Part shown: positions 44,051-53,743 of the stretch, in pieces
How the letters are laid out: every line of letters starts with the position of its first letter
How positions within the stretch are numbered: the stretch's first letter is position 1
NCBI GenBank assembly: GCA_046349915.1
Contig: JAXMBL010000004.1
Coordinates: forward strand, 1,054,001 to 1,118,000
DNA from: CAIXSC01 sp046349915
GTDB lineage: Bacteria; Planctomycetota; Planctomycetia; Pirellulales; Pirellulaceae
Direction of reading: 5' to 3'
Length of the DNA stretch: 64,000 bases
Notes under the pieces: model-generated
Told to the model about the DNA's origin: nothing
Seen by the model: only the letters and a program-made list of their open reading frames with translations
Database searches by the model: none
Program-made: the position numbers and the translations under genes

Positions 44051-44830
44051 ATGCGTCCCTGGATTTTGAGCGAGGTCAACTACGCGTACACCAAGGCGAA
44101 CCCCTACGAGGTGGCGGTGCTGCCATGCGGCGCCACCGAGCCGCACAACTTGCACTTGCCTTATGGAACCGACGTCTTTGAAGGGACGACGGTGGGCGAA
44201 AAGATCTGCGAGGCGGCTCACCATCAGGGCGCCAAAGTGGTGTTGTTGCCGACCATCCCCTACGGGACGGAAACCAACATGCGGCAATTTCCGCTCGCCA
44301 TGAACGTACAGCCATCGACGCTCTTTCGAGTGATTACCGACTTGGTCGAGTCGTTGGCGCAAAGCGGCGTTCGCAAAGTCGTGCTACTGAATAGTCACGG
44401 AGGGAACGACCTGAAGCCCGTGCTGCGTGAACTGTACGGCCGCACTTCGGCTCATGTGTTCCTGTGCAATTGGTATCAGACATTTACCGATCGTTACCAA
44501 GAAGTGTTCGAGCACCAGGACGATCACGCGGGCGAGATGGAGACCAGCTTCGGGCTGGCGTACTTCCCGGATCTCGTCGCGAAGAACCCCGATGGCTCGC
44601 TGACCGGCGACGATGGAAAGCAAGCGAAGACTCGCTTTGAGGCGATCAACCGAGGCTGGGTCGGGCTCACTCGCCCCTGGCATTTGCTGACGACGAACTC
44701 AGGCTCCGGCTACCCCCACGCCGCCTCGGCTGAAAAGGGCCGGAAGATGATGGAAATCGTGGTCGAACGACTGAGCAAGTTCCTGGTGGAACTCTCCAAT
44801 GCGCCGCTCGACGAGAAGTTTCCGTATTGA
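44051..44830 (+). CDS. Creatininase family protein
   Basis: 259 residues, the usual length for the creatininase/creatinine amidohydrolase family. Metal-ligand blocks are visible: LPCGATEPHNLHLPYGTD (Glu, His, Asp), then VLLNSHGGND with the conserved His, and HAGEMETSFGLA with a Glu that ligates metal. These zinc enzymes hydrolyse cyclic amides or act in cofactor pathways; many planctomycete members are uncharacterised. No signal peptide. It lies after a terminator, so it probably has its own promoter. Confidence 0.88.
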   Translation: MRPWILSEVNYAYTKANPYEVAVLPCGATEPHNLHLPYGTDVFEGTTVGEKICEAAHHQGAKVVLLPTIPYGTETNMRQFPLAMNVQPSTLFRVITDLVESLAQSGVRKVVLLNSHGGNDLKPVLRELYGRTSAHVFLCNWYQTFTDRYQEVFEHQDDHAGEMETSFGLAYFPDLVAKNPDGSLTGDDGKQAKTRFEAINRGWVGLTRPWHLLTTNSGSGYPHAASAEKGRKMMEIVVERLSKFLVELSNAPLDEKFPY

Positions 44831-44902
44831 TGGGATTATCCGCTCGGCATATCGAAAGATCCGCGATCGCTTGCTTCTCTGATCGATTACTTGCCTGATC
44901 GA

Positions 44903-47299
44903 TTACTTCCCCGTCGGAGGGCGGTTGTTGCGGAAGTACTCTTGCATTTCGCGGATGCGGTCGAGATCGAGTCCTTCGGGGCGGTGTTCGAAGAACCAAT
45001 CCAACTCGGCGACCGCCGAGTCCCTTCTCCCCGTTTCGAACTTGACCACGGCTCGCATCCCGCGATCCTGGGCGCTATCTGGCTCGATCGCCACGAGCGC
45101 TTCCAAGTACCGCAGCATCGCCTCGCGATCTTTGGATTCCTGAGCCAATCCCAACAGGTTCCGCAAGCTTCGCTGAATGATCTGTATGCGAGTCACCGGA
45201 TGTAAGTGCTCGTCTCGCAGCTCAAGGTCCGCCACGCTCCTCACCTTGGTCGCCGCGTCGTCTCGCGACATTCGCACTCCACCCTCAAACACATCGATCA
45301 GTTGTTCTTCGCCTTTCTTCGAGACGTGTTTCACAATGAAGTGGCCGGGCAATCCCACGCCCAGCACCGATACGTCCAAACGTCGAGCGAGTTCGATGTA
45401 GAGGATCGACAAAGTGATCGGTATGCCTTCGCGATCATCGATCACTCGATTGATGTAACTGTTCGCTCGGTGGTAGTAATCGGTGCGGCTGCCATGGAAG
45501 CCGTTGTCGACAAAAAGATACTTGTTCAACGCGTCAAGCTTGGCTCGCTCGTCGGCGTCCAGCGGCAGCGACTTCTTGACTTCCTCCGCCATGCGGTCGA
45601 CGAGTTTCAGGTAGCTCTCGACATCCAGTTCTTCGTCATCCAACCGAGCGACCAGCAGAGCGGCGTGCAGTAAGTCCATCTCGGCGCCGCGATTCGCCCC
45701 TTCATCCTCGACCATCTTCCGCAACTGCTGAACGACCTCTCCGACATGGACTTCATCCGCGATCCGCCGCAGCTCGGCCGCTCGCTTCTCCATCGCCGTG
45801 GCACGCGTGCGAATGACCGCTAGCGAAGCAGTTGGCTCGCTGGCGAAACCGCTCAACTGGTCTGGGCGGAGATTCTCGAGCGGAGGTAAGGCTGTGATGA
45901 TCTTCTCGACGCGATCCGCCAACTCGGGAGCCACTCGGTCATTCGCCAATTGAGCGCCAACCTTGAATTGCTTGAACTCGGCCTCAGTCTCGCGGAACTT
46001 GGCAAGTCCCACCGAGCCCGTCGTGAAGTCGTCATCGTCCGACTCCACCACCAATTCATCATTCACGTAGCACTTGATCACTCCCTTCTCCAAGCGAACC
46101 TTCAGACGATTCCACTCGCCCGGTCGGTAGTGTTCCGACGGACGTTCCGCGAGCACTTGCCAACTAAAGACATCGGGCCCCGAAAAACGAGTCAATCGCA
46201 GCTTCCCATTGCTCGAATAGAACCCGTAATGACGGTCCCGCCCATCGGCGTGAAATACCAAGCCCGCCGCGCCCGACTCTTGATCGAGCTTGACGCTGAC
46301 TCCAACCTCAAAAGGGAGTTCCGGCGTCGCCTGTTTGGACAAACACAAAGACCTGCCGCCAAACCCCTGACCTGCCCCAACCACATGAATGCGACCCGCT
46401 CGCTGCTGCCAGCGCGAGCCAAACAGCGGATTCCACTCGCGACTATCGAGCGCACCGATGGTGAGCCAGCGCTCCATGGGAATCGAATTGGGCCGCGCCA
46501 GCAACGACTTGAGCGCGTTCACCTCCATCGCGAACCCCAGGTTCTTCGTCACCAGCGACTTCAATGTCACGATCCCCAGCACCTTGCCGTCCATATCCAA
46601 CACAGGACCGCCGCTATTGCCCGGCTCAATGGCGATAGCGAGTTGGATCATCTTGCGTCCCTCTACCTCGCGAGTTCCCGACACGACGGATCCACTCACC
46701 ACGCTATGCTGCAAACCCAGCGGATTGCCCAACACCACGATGGGCATTCCATCTCGTAGCCGATCTGAATCCCCCAACGGCAACGGAGTCAGTTTTTTCT
46801 CCGGCCGACGAATACGAATAATGGCGAGATCCAAATGTCGGTCCGATGCGTGAATCTCCGTCACTTCGTGCTTGCTGCCGTCGGCGAAGCGGACGGTCAG
46901 TGGTCGAGCTTCTCCCAGCACGTGTAAGTTCGTGGCGATAAGACCGTCTTCACTGACGACAAAACCGGTTCCCAGACCTTGCTGCTGCCCTTCTCGTCCC
47001 TGAAAAGTCACGACCACGATCGAGGGACGCGCGTCGCGCGTCACCTGCTCGACCGTCGCCTCCATCATGGTCTCGTTGCTCGGCTTTTCCGCCGTATCGC
47101 TCGAGTCCTTAGGCTTGGCGGGCGGCTCTTCGGTCTGGCAGACACCAACCGTTGCGTGCAGTGACGCGAAAGCGACGAGCCATACTGAGAGGGCTCTCAA
47201 AAGCCGCCGCAACGGTCCGGTCGACTGAAGCCGAGTCGAGCGTTGATGGGCCTCGATGAACGAAACGAGCCCATCATTGATAATCTGGCAAGATTGCAT
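44903..47299 (-). CDS. Fusion: trypsin-like protease, concanavalin-like domain, SirB1-like transglutaminase
   Basis: 798 residues. A hydrophobic export segment (ALSVWLVAFASLHATVG) is followed by a DegP/trypsin-like domain with the catalytic triad in NLHVLGEA (His), HLDLAIIRI (Asp) and EPGNSGGPVLD (Ser). The middle (about residues 280-470) is a concanavalin-like/DUF1080-type sandwich (RPGEWNRLKVRLEKGVIKCY). The C-terminal part is SirB1-like, a transglutaminase-fold domain with NGFHGSRTDYYHRANSYINR and VGLPGHFIVKHV, then TPR-like helices. It should be periplasmic. Such a join looks unusual; both ends seem intact and no frameshift is seen. Confidence 0.82.
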   Translation of the reverse strand: MQSCQIINDGLVSFIEAHQRSTRLQSTGPLRRLLRALSVWLVAFASLHATVGVCQTEEPPAKPKDSSDTAEKPSNETMMEATVEQVTRDARPSIVVVTFQGREGQQQGLGTGFVVSEDGLIATNLHVLGEARPLTVRFADGSKHEVTEIHASDRHLDLAIIRIRRPEKKLTPLPLGDSDRLRDGMPIVVLGNPLGLQHSVVSGSVVSGTREVEGRKMIQLAIAIEPGNSGGPVLDMDGKVLGIVTLKSLVTKNLGFAMEVNALKSLLARPNSIPMERWLTIGALDSREWNPLFGSRWQQRAGRIHVVGAGQGFGGRSLCLSKQATPELPFEVGVSVKLDQESGAAGLVFHADGRDRHYGFYSSNGKLRLTRFSGPDVFSWQVLAERPSEHYRPGEWNRLKVRLEKGVIKCYVNDELVVESDDDDFTTGSVGLAKFRETEAEFKQFKVGAQLANDRVAPELADRVEKIITALPPLENLRPDQLSGFASEPTASLAVIRTRATAMEKRAAELRRIADEVHVGEVVQQLRKMVEDEGANRGAEMDLLHAALLVARLDDEELDVESYLKLVDRMAEEVKKSLPLDADERAKLDALNKYLFVDNGFHGSRTDYYHRANSYINRVIDDREGIPITLSILYIELARRLDVSVLGVGLPGHFIVKHVSKKGEEQLIDVFEGGVRMSRDDAATKVRSVADLELRDEHLHPVTRIQIIQRSLRNLLGLAQESKDREAMLRYLEALVAIEPDSAQDRGMRAVVKFETGRRDSAVAELDWFFEHRPEGLDLDRIREMQEYFRNNRPPTGK

Positions 47300-47394
47300 C
47301 GAAACGCTCGGCTTTCCAGCGAACCGCTCATTGCGAGGCGCTCTACCCTCGCCGACGATGTGCAGTTCGCTCTAGGGGCATGACACCGTACCGA

Positions 47395-50300
47395 CTACTT
47401 GTAAATCAACTCGAGCAATTCTCGGCGAGCCTCCGCCTGACCTCGTCCGAAAAGGGCAAACAGACGATCGCCATGAGGCACGAGGGGACCGAAGCGAGGA
47501 GCGGCGTCGGCCAATGTCTCCAACGCGATCGTTGTTCGAGTCAGTCCATCGCGGGCGTCGATCCACACGAGTTCCGGCTGTTGTTTCTTGGCGTCCGAGG
47601 CAGGGACAGACCGGCAGTAGACGACCCCATGAGGACCACCGGCAACGAAACCAGTCAGTAGTTTGGTCGCTTCGTGCCTCCAGACCGTCGTCCCTGTCGA
47701 TAGATCGAGCGCTTCGATTCCTCGATCGGTTGTCACGATCAAACGGCCTTCCACGATGGCGGCGGCGCGGCGGACGTCGGGCAAGAAACGACGCCAGAGG
47801 CGGCGTCCAGTGTCAATTTCCAGGCAATCGATGGCACGCACGCCAGGCTGCGCCACGTAAACTCGGTCGCCGCTCGCGAGCGGTGGTTCGATCGCTTGCG
47901 TCACCCACTCCGGCTCTTCGTCGGTCGGCAATGCTATTTGCCGCCGAATCCAGCGAACGTTCCCGCGAGTGTCGCAGGCCAACACGGCGCCACCCAGCGC
48001 GGCAATCAAGGTGTCATCAATGAGCGTCGTTTCACAGCAGTGTCGCGCAAGCCAACTGGATCGAAGTTGAGCCAACTCGACGTGCGCCAAGAGATCGCCG
48101 TTCAGCGAATCAAAAGTCGCCAGCCGCAACAGAACCTCTGTTCCGTCGAGCCGCGTGACCGTCAGCGCGATCACGCGATCTTGGACGAGCCAGGGGTCCG
48201 AGGCAATCATGACTCCTGGCAACTGATCGGCGAGCCAGACTTGTTTGCCGTCCTTCGCATTCCAACAGCCGACAAGCGGAGAATCGCCGAAGAAGATGCG
48301 ACTGTAAATGCGATCGCCATAAATCCGAGGCTGCATCGCCACCAGACTCCATTCACGCGATCGAGGAACTTTCTTCCCCTCCAACGCCGACGTCTGCCAG
48401 AGTCGTTGTCCCCCTTTGAGGTCGTAAGCCGCGATTTGGAACCGGTTATTCAGCCAGAGGGTGTCGCCTTCGAGAACCCAACCTATTTGGCGGCCGGCCC
48501 AATCGATCTGCAGGTTATCGAGCTGGCGAGTCACCTCTTCCTGCGGACGCTCGCCAAGCGGACCGTCCAACAAGGCGCGAGGTTGAGGCTCAAACGATTT
48601 GGCGGGTGGACGAGGAGCAACGGGGGCTTGGGCGTCGATTCGCCGGTCGGCGATCGATCGCTGGCCACTGCGAGTCCGAGCGCGAAGTTCGGTAACGATG
48701 GCCTCGAATTCCGCGACGGCCAAGGTATGAGAACCCAAGGCGACGGGTTGAGTGGGAGCGGTTCCATACTCCTCGCCCATCATGGCCGAGACCAAGCGCA
48801 AGCGAGACTCGAGTGCGGGCATTTGCGTTGCTGATATTCCCTGACGCGCACGGCGATAAGCGGCCCTTGCGAGCGGAAAGACTCCATCGGCCAACGCTCG
48901 GTCGCCGATCCACATATAACCTTCGGCCGCCGCCGCCGTCCCCGCGAACTGCGATGCCACCAAAGCCACGGCCTCGGATTCACCTGTTTGCATCGCGGGG
49001 CGCATACGCAAGGGAGCCAGATTGTCGAAACGTGCTCGCACCGCTTCTCGTAGCGGAGGAAACTGCGCCGAAAACCAGTTGACCGCGGTCGGTAGCGAAG
49101 CGAGCAACTCATCGTCTTCGTCCAGCGGGGCGAGGCCAACGATTTGACCGGGGTCCAGCTGAGTGATAAGTCGGGCCGCATCATCATAGGCATCGGCGTT
49201 GACCAAGCTGCCCAGTTCCGCGAGTGCGTTATACGTTTCCTTCGCGAGTTCCTCGTTCAGCGGGTGTTGCCAGCTATCCTTGCCCCGCAATGCATCGCGT
49301 CGCCCCCGTCCGCCTCGCGCTCGCAACCATTTTTCTCGATCCGCCGCGGTCGCTCGGCCCGTCGATCGCGAAGGAGGAACCGTCGCGGCCGTATCGGGCG
49401 CATCTCGTCCAGGGGTCGCTCGACGGGCCATCATGTCGACCCAGTCCAGCAGCGGCGTTTGAGCCTGTTGATTGAAGAACCGCAGTTGCCGAACAAGCTC
49501 GACCGTTTCCGACCAACGTGCCTCATAAAGCGTTTGAAGAAGTTCGGTGCGCACCGCACGGGATTCGAACGCCACGTCGTTCTGTCGCTGGTGAAACGAG
49601 GCGCGTTGCAGCACGAGTCGCACCGTGGACAGCGGAGGCGCTCCCTCCGCAAGAAATGCCTCCCAGCCGAGGCGATGAAAACGAGCCGTGAATTGTTGAG
49701 CGATGGGAGGCGAGTCGGCGATGTCCATCAATGCGGCGGCCGCTCGCAATGCCGCGAACCGTTCGTCACGGGGCGATTGTGGGTCGAGCGAATCGAGCCA
49801 ACGATCAAGCACCGCTTGTGACCAAGAGGGATCTACTCCCTTGGCCAACGAATGGGCCGCACACGCTCGCCACCACGCCAATTCATTGGAATTCGGTGGA
49901 CGCGAGTCGCGGACTGCTTGTTCCCACGCGGACAAATCCTTCGCGGCGTCAATGCCGCTCGTGTTGCTCAACAGAGTCAAGTCGGTCGTGCGACTGAGAT
50001 CGGTCAATTCGCGGACCCAGATTCCTCCAAGACTGACGCCGGTCGCTCGGTCCGCACCCACATGATGGAGGCCGAAGTGCGTGAGGCCCCGCGTGGTTAA
50101 ACGAGCCAACGCCGGCAATTCCACCCAGTCCATGCCGTTTCTGCTCTGCCACGCCCGAATCAAACCGCAGCCGACCACAAGACGCAGCCAAGGAGATGCA
50201 TGCGTGAGCGGTGCGACTTGCTCGGCGGGAGGCGGGGATGCGAGCTCAACTCGGTCATCGTCTCCGCACCAAGCGAGCACTGTTTGTCCCGTGCGTCGTT

Positions 50301-51789
50301 CCACCATGAATCGCAGCACTTGCAGAGGTGGTTGATTCTCCTGTGCTAGAAACACGCCCACGCCGGGACGAGCGTTGTTCAATCGCACGATGATCTCGCG
50401 TACTGGCGTCGAAGGGAGTGAGGTGGAAACCCAGCCGCGCATTTTCGTGCCGGGGGATTCCAAACTGATCGATCCATCACCGGCACGTTCCCAGCGGACG
50501 TTTTCCAAGAGTTTCGAGGTCCACTTGGATGGCTCGGGCCAGGCGAAGGAGTCGGCCGCGTCGGGAAGCGGCGAGTGATCAGGCCATTGAGGTTCGTAAG
50601 GCGGAGAATCGGCCGATCGGCTCAAGGCGAGTCCGTAGAACGTTGCTTTCCCTTGGAAGAGAATATCAGTCGACGCTTCCGCCAAAGGAACTCGCATCAG
50701 CACCACATCGCCGCGACTGATCATCACGTGTCCGTCGCGATGTCGCAGCTCCCACGGTCCACCGGCGCGAAACTCGGTGCGACGCGCTCGTCCGGAATCG
50801 GTCGCGATGAGACTCCAATGAGTGGGAACGGCGGCGCCGTTTTCGCGTCGGGTAGCGTAGGCGGCCCAACGCGGATCATCCTGCGACCATACCAGGGTGA
50901 CGCCGCGTTCGCCCGCGAAAAAGTGAATTTGCAGCCGGGGGAAATTGTCGAGCGCGAGGCGCAGCACGCGGTCCCCTTCAAGCGGCGCCTTCAGACGCAT
51001 GACGCCCTCGAAAGCGCCGCAAGTTCCATTGGGCAATCGCAAGTCGGTCCAACGCAATCCGTGTCCCGGAACTGTCTCAAACCACGCTTGCAGCGATTCG
51101 CGAGTGGGTAGAGAGAACTTGGGGTCGAACCCTTCCCAGCAGATAGCTTGAAACGGGGATGCCGGTTCGGTGTCTTCGAGCACCGCTTGCCAAGGTGCTG
51201 GCGGCGGTGGCGGCGGTGCTGGGGGGGGAGGAGGTGCTGGAGGTGTTGGCGGCGCTGAAGGCGGCGGCGGTGAAGGCGGCGGCGGTGAAGATGCCTGTCC
51301 GGCTGGTTTGCTTTCAGGTGAAGAGACCGCGGTCTGTCCTTGGGCGTCCTTCTTCTCGTCCGAGGATTCAGCGGCATTGCTCGAGGTTTTGTCGGCGGAG
51401 ACGGCGGCGTCCGCTGGCGACGGCGATCCCGTGGAACGCGACTGTGTGCCATTGACTTGTTGTTGCGCGATCTCTGGAGAACGATGTCCTCCTAGTCGTG
51501 CGATGACGGCCACAAGGGCGAGCAACGCAAGACCGCCGAGTAGGGCGATTACGATGCCGCGCAACCAAGGACGTGATCGAGGAGTTGGTTGAGCAACGAG
51601 AGGGGCTGCGCTGGGTTCAACGAGCGCCATGACCGCTTCGACCACCGGCGCCAATTGCGAGTCGCCGAGAATCGCTTCGCAAAACTCAGGCGACTCGCCC
51701 ATTCGTCTCTGAACTTCGCGGAGCTCCTCCAGACTCAACGACGGGACTGGGCGAACTCGGAGGTATTCAAGCCACTCGATATCTTCCAT
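47395..51789 (-). CDS. Very large membrane-anchored protein with PQQ-like beta-propeller
   Basis: 1464 residues. A cytoplasmic N-terminal helical part (about residues 1-70) is followed by one membrane helix (IVIALLGGLALLALVAVIA), a Ser/Ala-rich stretch, and a Pro-rich linker with runs of up to seven prolines (about residues 170-200). A large region with two concanavalin-like segments and a helical part comes next. The last 400 residues form a PQQ-like/WD-type propeller with repeats such as GGQRLWQTSALEGKK, LIVTTDRGIEALDLSTGTTVWR and DTGRRLWRRFLPDV. It likely spans the membrane with the propeller outside. Function unknown. It is the last gene of a leftward run starting near 54.7 kb. Confidence 0.8.
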   Translation of the reverse strand: MEDIEWLEYLRVRPVPSLSLEELREVQRRMGESPEFCEAILGDSQLAPVVEAVMALVEPSAAPLVAQPTPRSRPWLRGIVIALLGGLALLALVAVIARLGGHRSPEIAQQQVNGTQSRSTGSPSPADAAVSADKTSSNAAESSDEKKDAQGQTAVSSPESKPAGQASSPPPPSPPPPSAPPTPPAPPPPPAPPPPPPAPWQAVLEDTEPASPFQAICWEGFDPKFSLPTRESLQAWFETVPGHGLRWTDLRLPNGTCGAFEGVMRLKAPLEGDRVLRLALDNFPRLQIHFFAGERGVTLVWSQDDPRWAAYATRRENGAAVPTHWSLIATDSGRARRTEFRAGGPWELRHRDGHVMISRGDVVLMRVPLAEASTDILFQGKATFYGLALSRSADSPPYEPQWPDHSPLPDAADSFAWPEPSKWTSKLLENVRWERAGDGSISLESPGTKMRGWVSTSLPSTPVREIIVRLNNARPGVGVFLAQENQPPLQVLRFMVERRTGQTVLAWCGDDDRVELASPPPAEQVAPLTHASPWLRLVVGCGLIRAWQSRNGMDWVELPALARLTTRGLTHFGLHHVGADRATGVSLGGIWVRELTDLSRTTDLTLLSNTSGIDAAKDLSAWEQAVRDSRPPNSNELAWWRACAAHSLAKGVDPSWSQAVLDRWLDSLDPQSPRDERFAALRAAAALMDIADSPPIAQQFTARFHRLGWEAFLAEGAPPLSTVRLVLQRASFHQRQNDVAFESRAVRTELLQTLYEARWSETVELVRQLRFFNQQAQTPLLDWVDMMARRATPGRDAPDTAATVPPSRSTGRATAADREKWLRARGGRGRRDALRGKDSWQHPLNEELAKETYNALAELGSLVNADAYDDAARLITQLDPGQIVGLAPLDEDDELLASLPTAVNWFSAQFPPLREAVRARFDNLAPLRMRPAMQTGESEAVALVASQFAGTAAAAEGYMWIGDRALADGVFPLARAAYRRARQGISATQMPALESRLRLVSAMMGEEYGTAPTQPVALGSHTLAVAEFEAIVTELRARTRSGQRSIADRRIDAQAPVAPRPPAKSFEPQPRALLDGPLGERPQEEVTRQLDNLQIDWAGRQIGWVLEGDTLWLNNRFQIAAYDLKGGQRLWQTSALEGKKVPRSREWSLVAMQPRIYGDRIYSRIFFGDSPLVGCWNAKDGKQVWLADQLPGVMIASDPWLVQDRVIALTVTRLDGTEVLLRLATFDSLNGDLLAHVELAQLRSSWLARHCCETTLIDDTLIAALGGAVLACDTRGNVRWIRRQIALPTDEEPEWVTQAIEPPLASGDRVYVAQPGVRAIDCLEIDTGRRLWRRFLPDVRRAAAIVEGRLIVTTDRGIEALDLSTGTTVWRHEATKLLTGFVAGGPHGVVYCRSVPASDAKKQQPELVWIDARDGLTRTTIALETLADAAPRFGPLVPHGDRLFALFGRGQAEARRELLELIYK

Positions 51790-51831
51790 GGAACTTCAGC
51801 CTGGGAACCTCAGCCTGGGAACTTTAGCCTT
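51790..51831. repeat. Three 14-bp tandem copies upstream of the propeller gene
   Basis: GGAACTTCAGCCTG (51790-51803), GGAACCTCAGCCTG (51804-51817) and GGAACTTTAGCCTT (51818-51831) lie between the start codon of the propeller gene and the stop of the DJ-1/PfpI gene. In leftward reading the last copy supplies the DJ-1 stop codon, and AGGCTG in the first copy lies just before the next ATG. Confidence 0.75.
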
Positions 51832-52390
51832 GGGCCTGCAACATTGACAAGAACGTGCGCATCATTGGGGCGTTATCGTGCCAAGTACGAGCGGTGACGA
51901 TGTTGCCATCGACAACGGTTTCCATGTTGACGTAGTAAGCTCCACCCTGTTGCGCATCGAGCGCGCATTTGGCAACCGTGGTGACCGAACGACCTCGAAT
52001 GCAGTCCGCGGCCGTCAGGATTTCAATGCCGTGACAGACACAGGCGATGGGTTTGCCCGCGGAGCAAATTTCTCGAGTGATTCGCAGCAGGTCCTGGTCG
52101 TACCTCAGGTATTCCGGTGCTCGTCCACCCGAGATGAACATGCCCGCGAAATCGCTGGCCACGAGATCCTTGAACGCCGCGGTGGCTCGAATGAAATATC
52201 CAGGGCGCTCTTGAGTGATATCCCAGGGAACGGAAGAATCGGGTGGGATTTCATGCAGCACCGAGTGATAGAGTCTGGCTTGCGGGCCAGCCACGACTAC
52301 CTCATATCCGGCTTCTTGCAGGCGAAAGAACGGATAGAACGTGTCGAGCGCCTCCGTGGCGTCGCCTAGCGGCATGAGGATTTTGGCCAT
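51824..52390 (-). CDS. DJ-1/PfpI family protein
   Basis: 188 residues with the DJ-1/PfpI flavodoxin-like fold. The nucleophile elbow is IACVCHGIEIL with the conserved Cys followed by His; the Glu in the early part and FISGGRAPEYLR are other family marks. Members act as glyoxalases, chaperones or proteases. No signal peptide. It lies 17 bases after the GNAT gene stop and 34 bases before the propeller gene, so it is part of a leftward run. Confidence 0.87.
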   Translation of the reverse strand: MAKILMPLGDATEALDTFYPFFRLQEAGYEVVVAGPQARLYHSVLHEIPPDSSVPWDITQERPGYFIRATAAFKDLVASDFAGMFISGGRAPEYLRYDQDLLRITREICSAGKPIACVCHGIEILTAADCIRGRSVTTVAKCALDAQQGGAYYVNMETVVDGNIVTARTWHDNAPMMRTFLSMLQAQG

Positions 52391-52406
52391 GCGATGAACT
52401 TTCTAG

Positions 52407-53372
52407 CTAGAGTGGCTTAACCAACAGGAGTTTTTCCGATTGCGGCCGGAAGTCGAGCGAGCGCAGTACGTCGCTCATGACGGTGTCTTCGGGGCCAAGC
52501 TGGGCTTCTACTTCAGCGACTCCATAGTCGAGCATGCGACGTAGCGAGTCGCAGACTAGAAACCGGAGCAGCCCGTCGCTAAACGCCTGGGAATCACATG
52601 ACCAACTTAGCAGTCCGGCCAATCGGTGTCCCGAGGCATCGGAGAACGGTTGTACGTCCCAAAACACAATTTGGGCGGAGCGTTTGGCGGGAGGGCGGAG
52701 TCGGAGTTGATAGTGACTGCGTTCGTGCTGTGCGAAGGTGCTGGCATCCCACCAGGAACTGGCCGCTTGTTCCGCCTTTCGTTCGACCAACGCCGTTCGT
52801 TGCCACTGAAGATTGCCTCGGTCCATCGGGGCGCGAAAACCCTGTAGCGTTTTGCGCCAAACAACACGCCTCCCCTGCTCGGTGTAACCCGCCGCCCGAA
52901 ACCACTCGACGGAATCGCGGTCTTCGGCTGGCCAGCCCTCGCAGCGGCTGCCGCCCAGAAGTCCCAGATAGAAGGGGTCGGCGGCTTCACGCCCCCCGGC
53001 CGCGACGGTGGTCGCGCCTTGGCTTCGCAGGTAAGCTTCGACGCGAAGCAACAACTTTCCGCTGATCTCCAGAACTTCGCTTGCCTCGCACGCCGAATTG
53101 TCGATGACGATGGCCGAAACGCTGCCGCGAGCTTTATCGAGCTGAGAGTGGTCAGAGTTGGGCCCGAAGCTCCCGTGTGCGAATCCCACTACTTTGCCAT
53201 CGCGAGTGGCGACGCTCATGCCCTCAGGTTCAAAGTACAGTCGAGCGAGAGCGGTTTCGTCGAGAATTCGAGCGGTGAGTCCGGGCAATCGGCCAGGCTG
53301 GGGCGACGCGTGATTCCACACTCGTGCCAAGTGAGGAGGATCGCTATTGCGAAAGGGTCGATATTCGATCAC
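52407..53372 (-). CDS. GNAT-like protein
   Basis: 321 residues. The first half has GNAT marks: MIEYRPFRNSDPPHLARVWN at the start, EPEGMSVATRDGKVVGFAHG, and a central acetyl-CoA-side strand SVSAIVIDNSACEASEVLE. The second half (about residues 195-321) may be a second GNAT-like domain, less clear. The GTG start overlaps the upstream Rieske stop (GTGA), so the two genes are translationally coupled. The acyl acceptor is unknown; the domain call is moderately certain. Confidence 0.65.
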   Translation of the reverse strand: MIEYRPFRNSDPPHLARVWNHASPQPGRLPGLTARILDETALARLYFEPEGMSVATRDGKVVGFAHGSFGPNSDHSQLDKARGSVSAIVIDNSACEASEVLEISGKLLLRVEAYLRSQGATTVAAGGREAADPFYLGLLGGSRCEGWPAEDRDSVEWFRAAGYTEQGRRVVWRKTLQGFRAPMDRGNLQWQRTALVERKAEQAASSWWDASTFAQHERSHYQLRLRPPAKRSAQIVFWDVQPFSDASGHRLAGLLSWSCDSQAFSDGLLRFLVCDSLRRMLDYGVAEVEAQLGPEDTVMSDVLRSLDFRPQSEKLLLVKPL

Positions 53373-53686
53373 GCCTCCGCCTCCAGATTGACGAATACCT
53401 CGTCTGCTTCGACCTTGACCGCGAAGCGAGGATGTCTGACCGACGCGTTAGTCTGATGCTGGCCGGTTTCGACGTTGAACTGCCAACCGTGCCATGGGCA
53501 AGTCAGGATGCAACCCTGAAGCCGCCCCTTGCCCAAGGGGCCTCCCTGGTGAGGGCAGACGCCGTCAAGAGCATGAAATTGTCCCGCGACGTTGAACAAC
53601 GCTACGATTCGATCGCCCGCGACTAATTCGCGGGCGGCGCCAGGAGGACAGTCGGAAATCGACGCAATACGAATCCAGGTCGACAT
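53369..53686 (-). CDS. Rieske [2Fe-2S] ferredoxin
   Basis: 105 residues from the ATG at 53686 (MSTWIRI). The cluster ligands are Cys and His in CPHQGG and Cys and His in CPWHGW, the classic CxH...CxxH pair. The protein is a stand-alone ferredoxin-type Rieske domain, as in small oxygenase electron carriers, with no membrane anchor. The stop overlaps the GNAT gene start by three bases. It lies 57 bases after the acyltransferase gene. The electron partner is not present nearby. Confidence 0.9.
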   Translation of the reverse strand: MSTWIRIASISDCPPGAARELVAGDRIVALFNVAGQFHALDGVCPHQGGPLGKGRLQGCILTCPWHGWQFNVETGQHQTNASVRHPRFAVKVEADEVFVNLEAEA

Positions 53687-53743
53687 GTTGGGCGAGCGGC
53701 GTGCGCGGACTCTTTGGCCCGCCGCGCGGTCGAACCGCAACGA

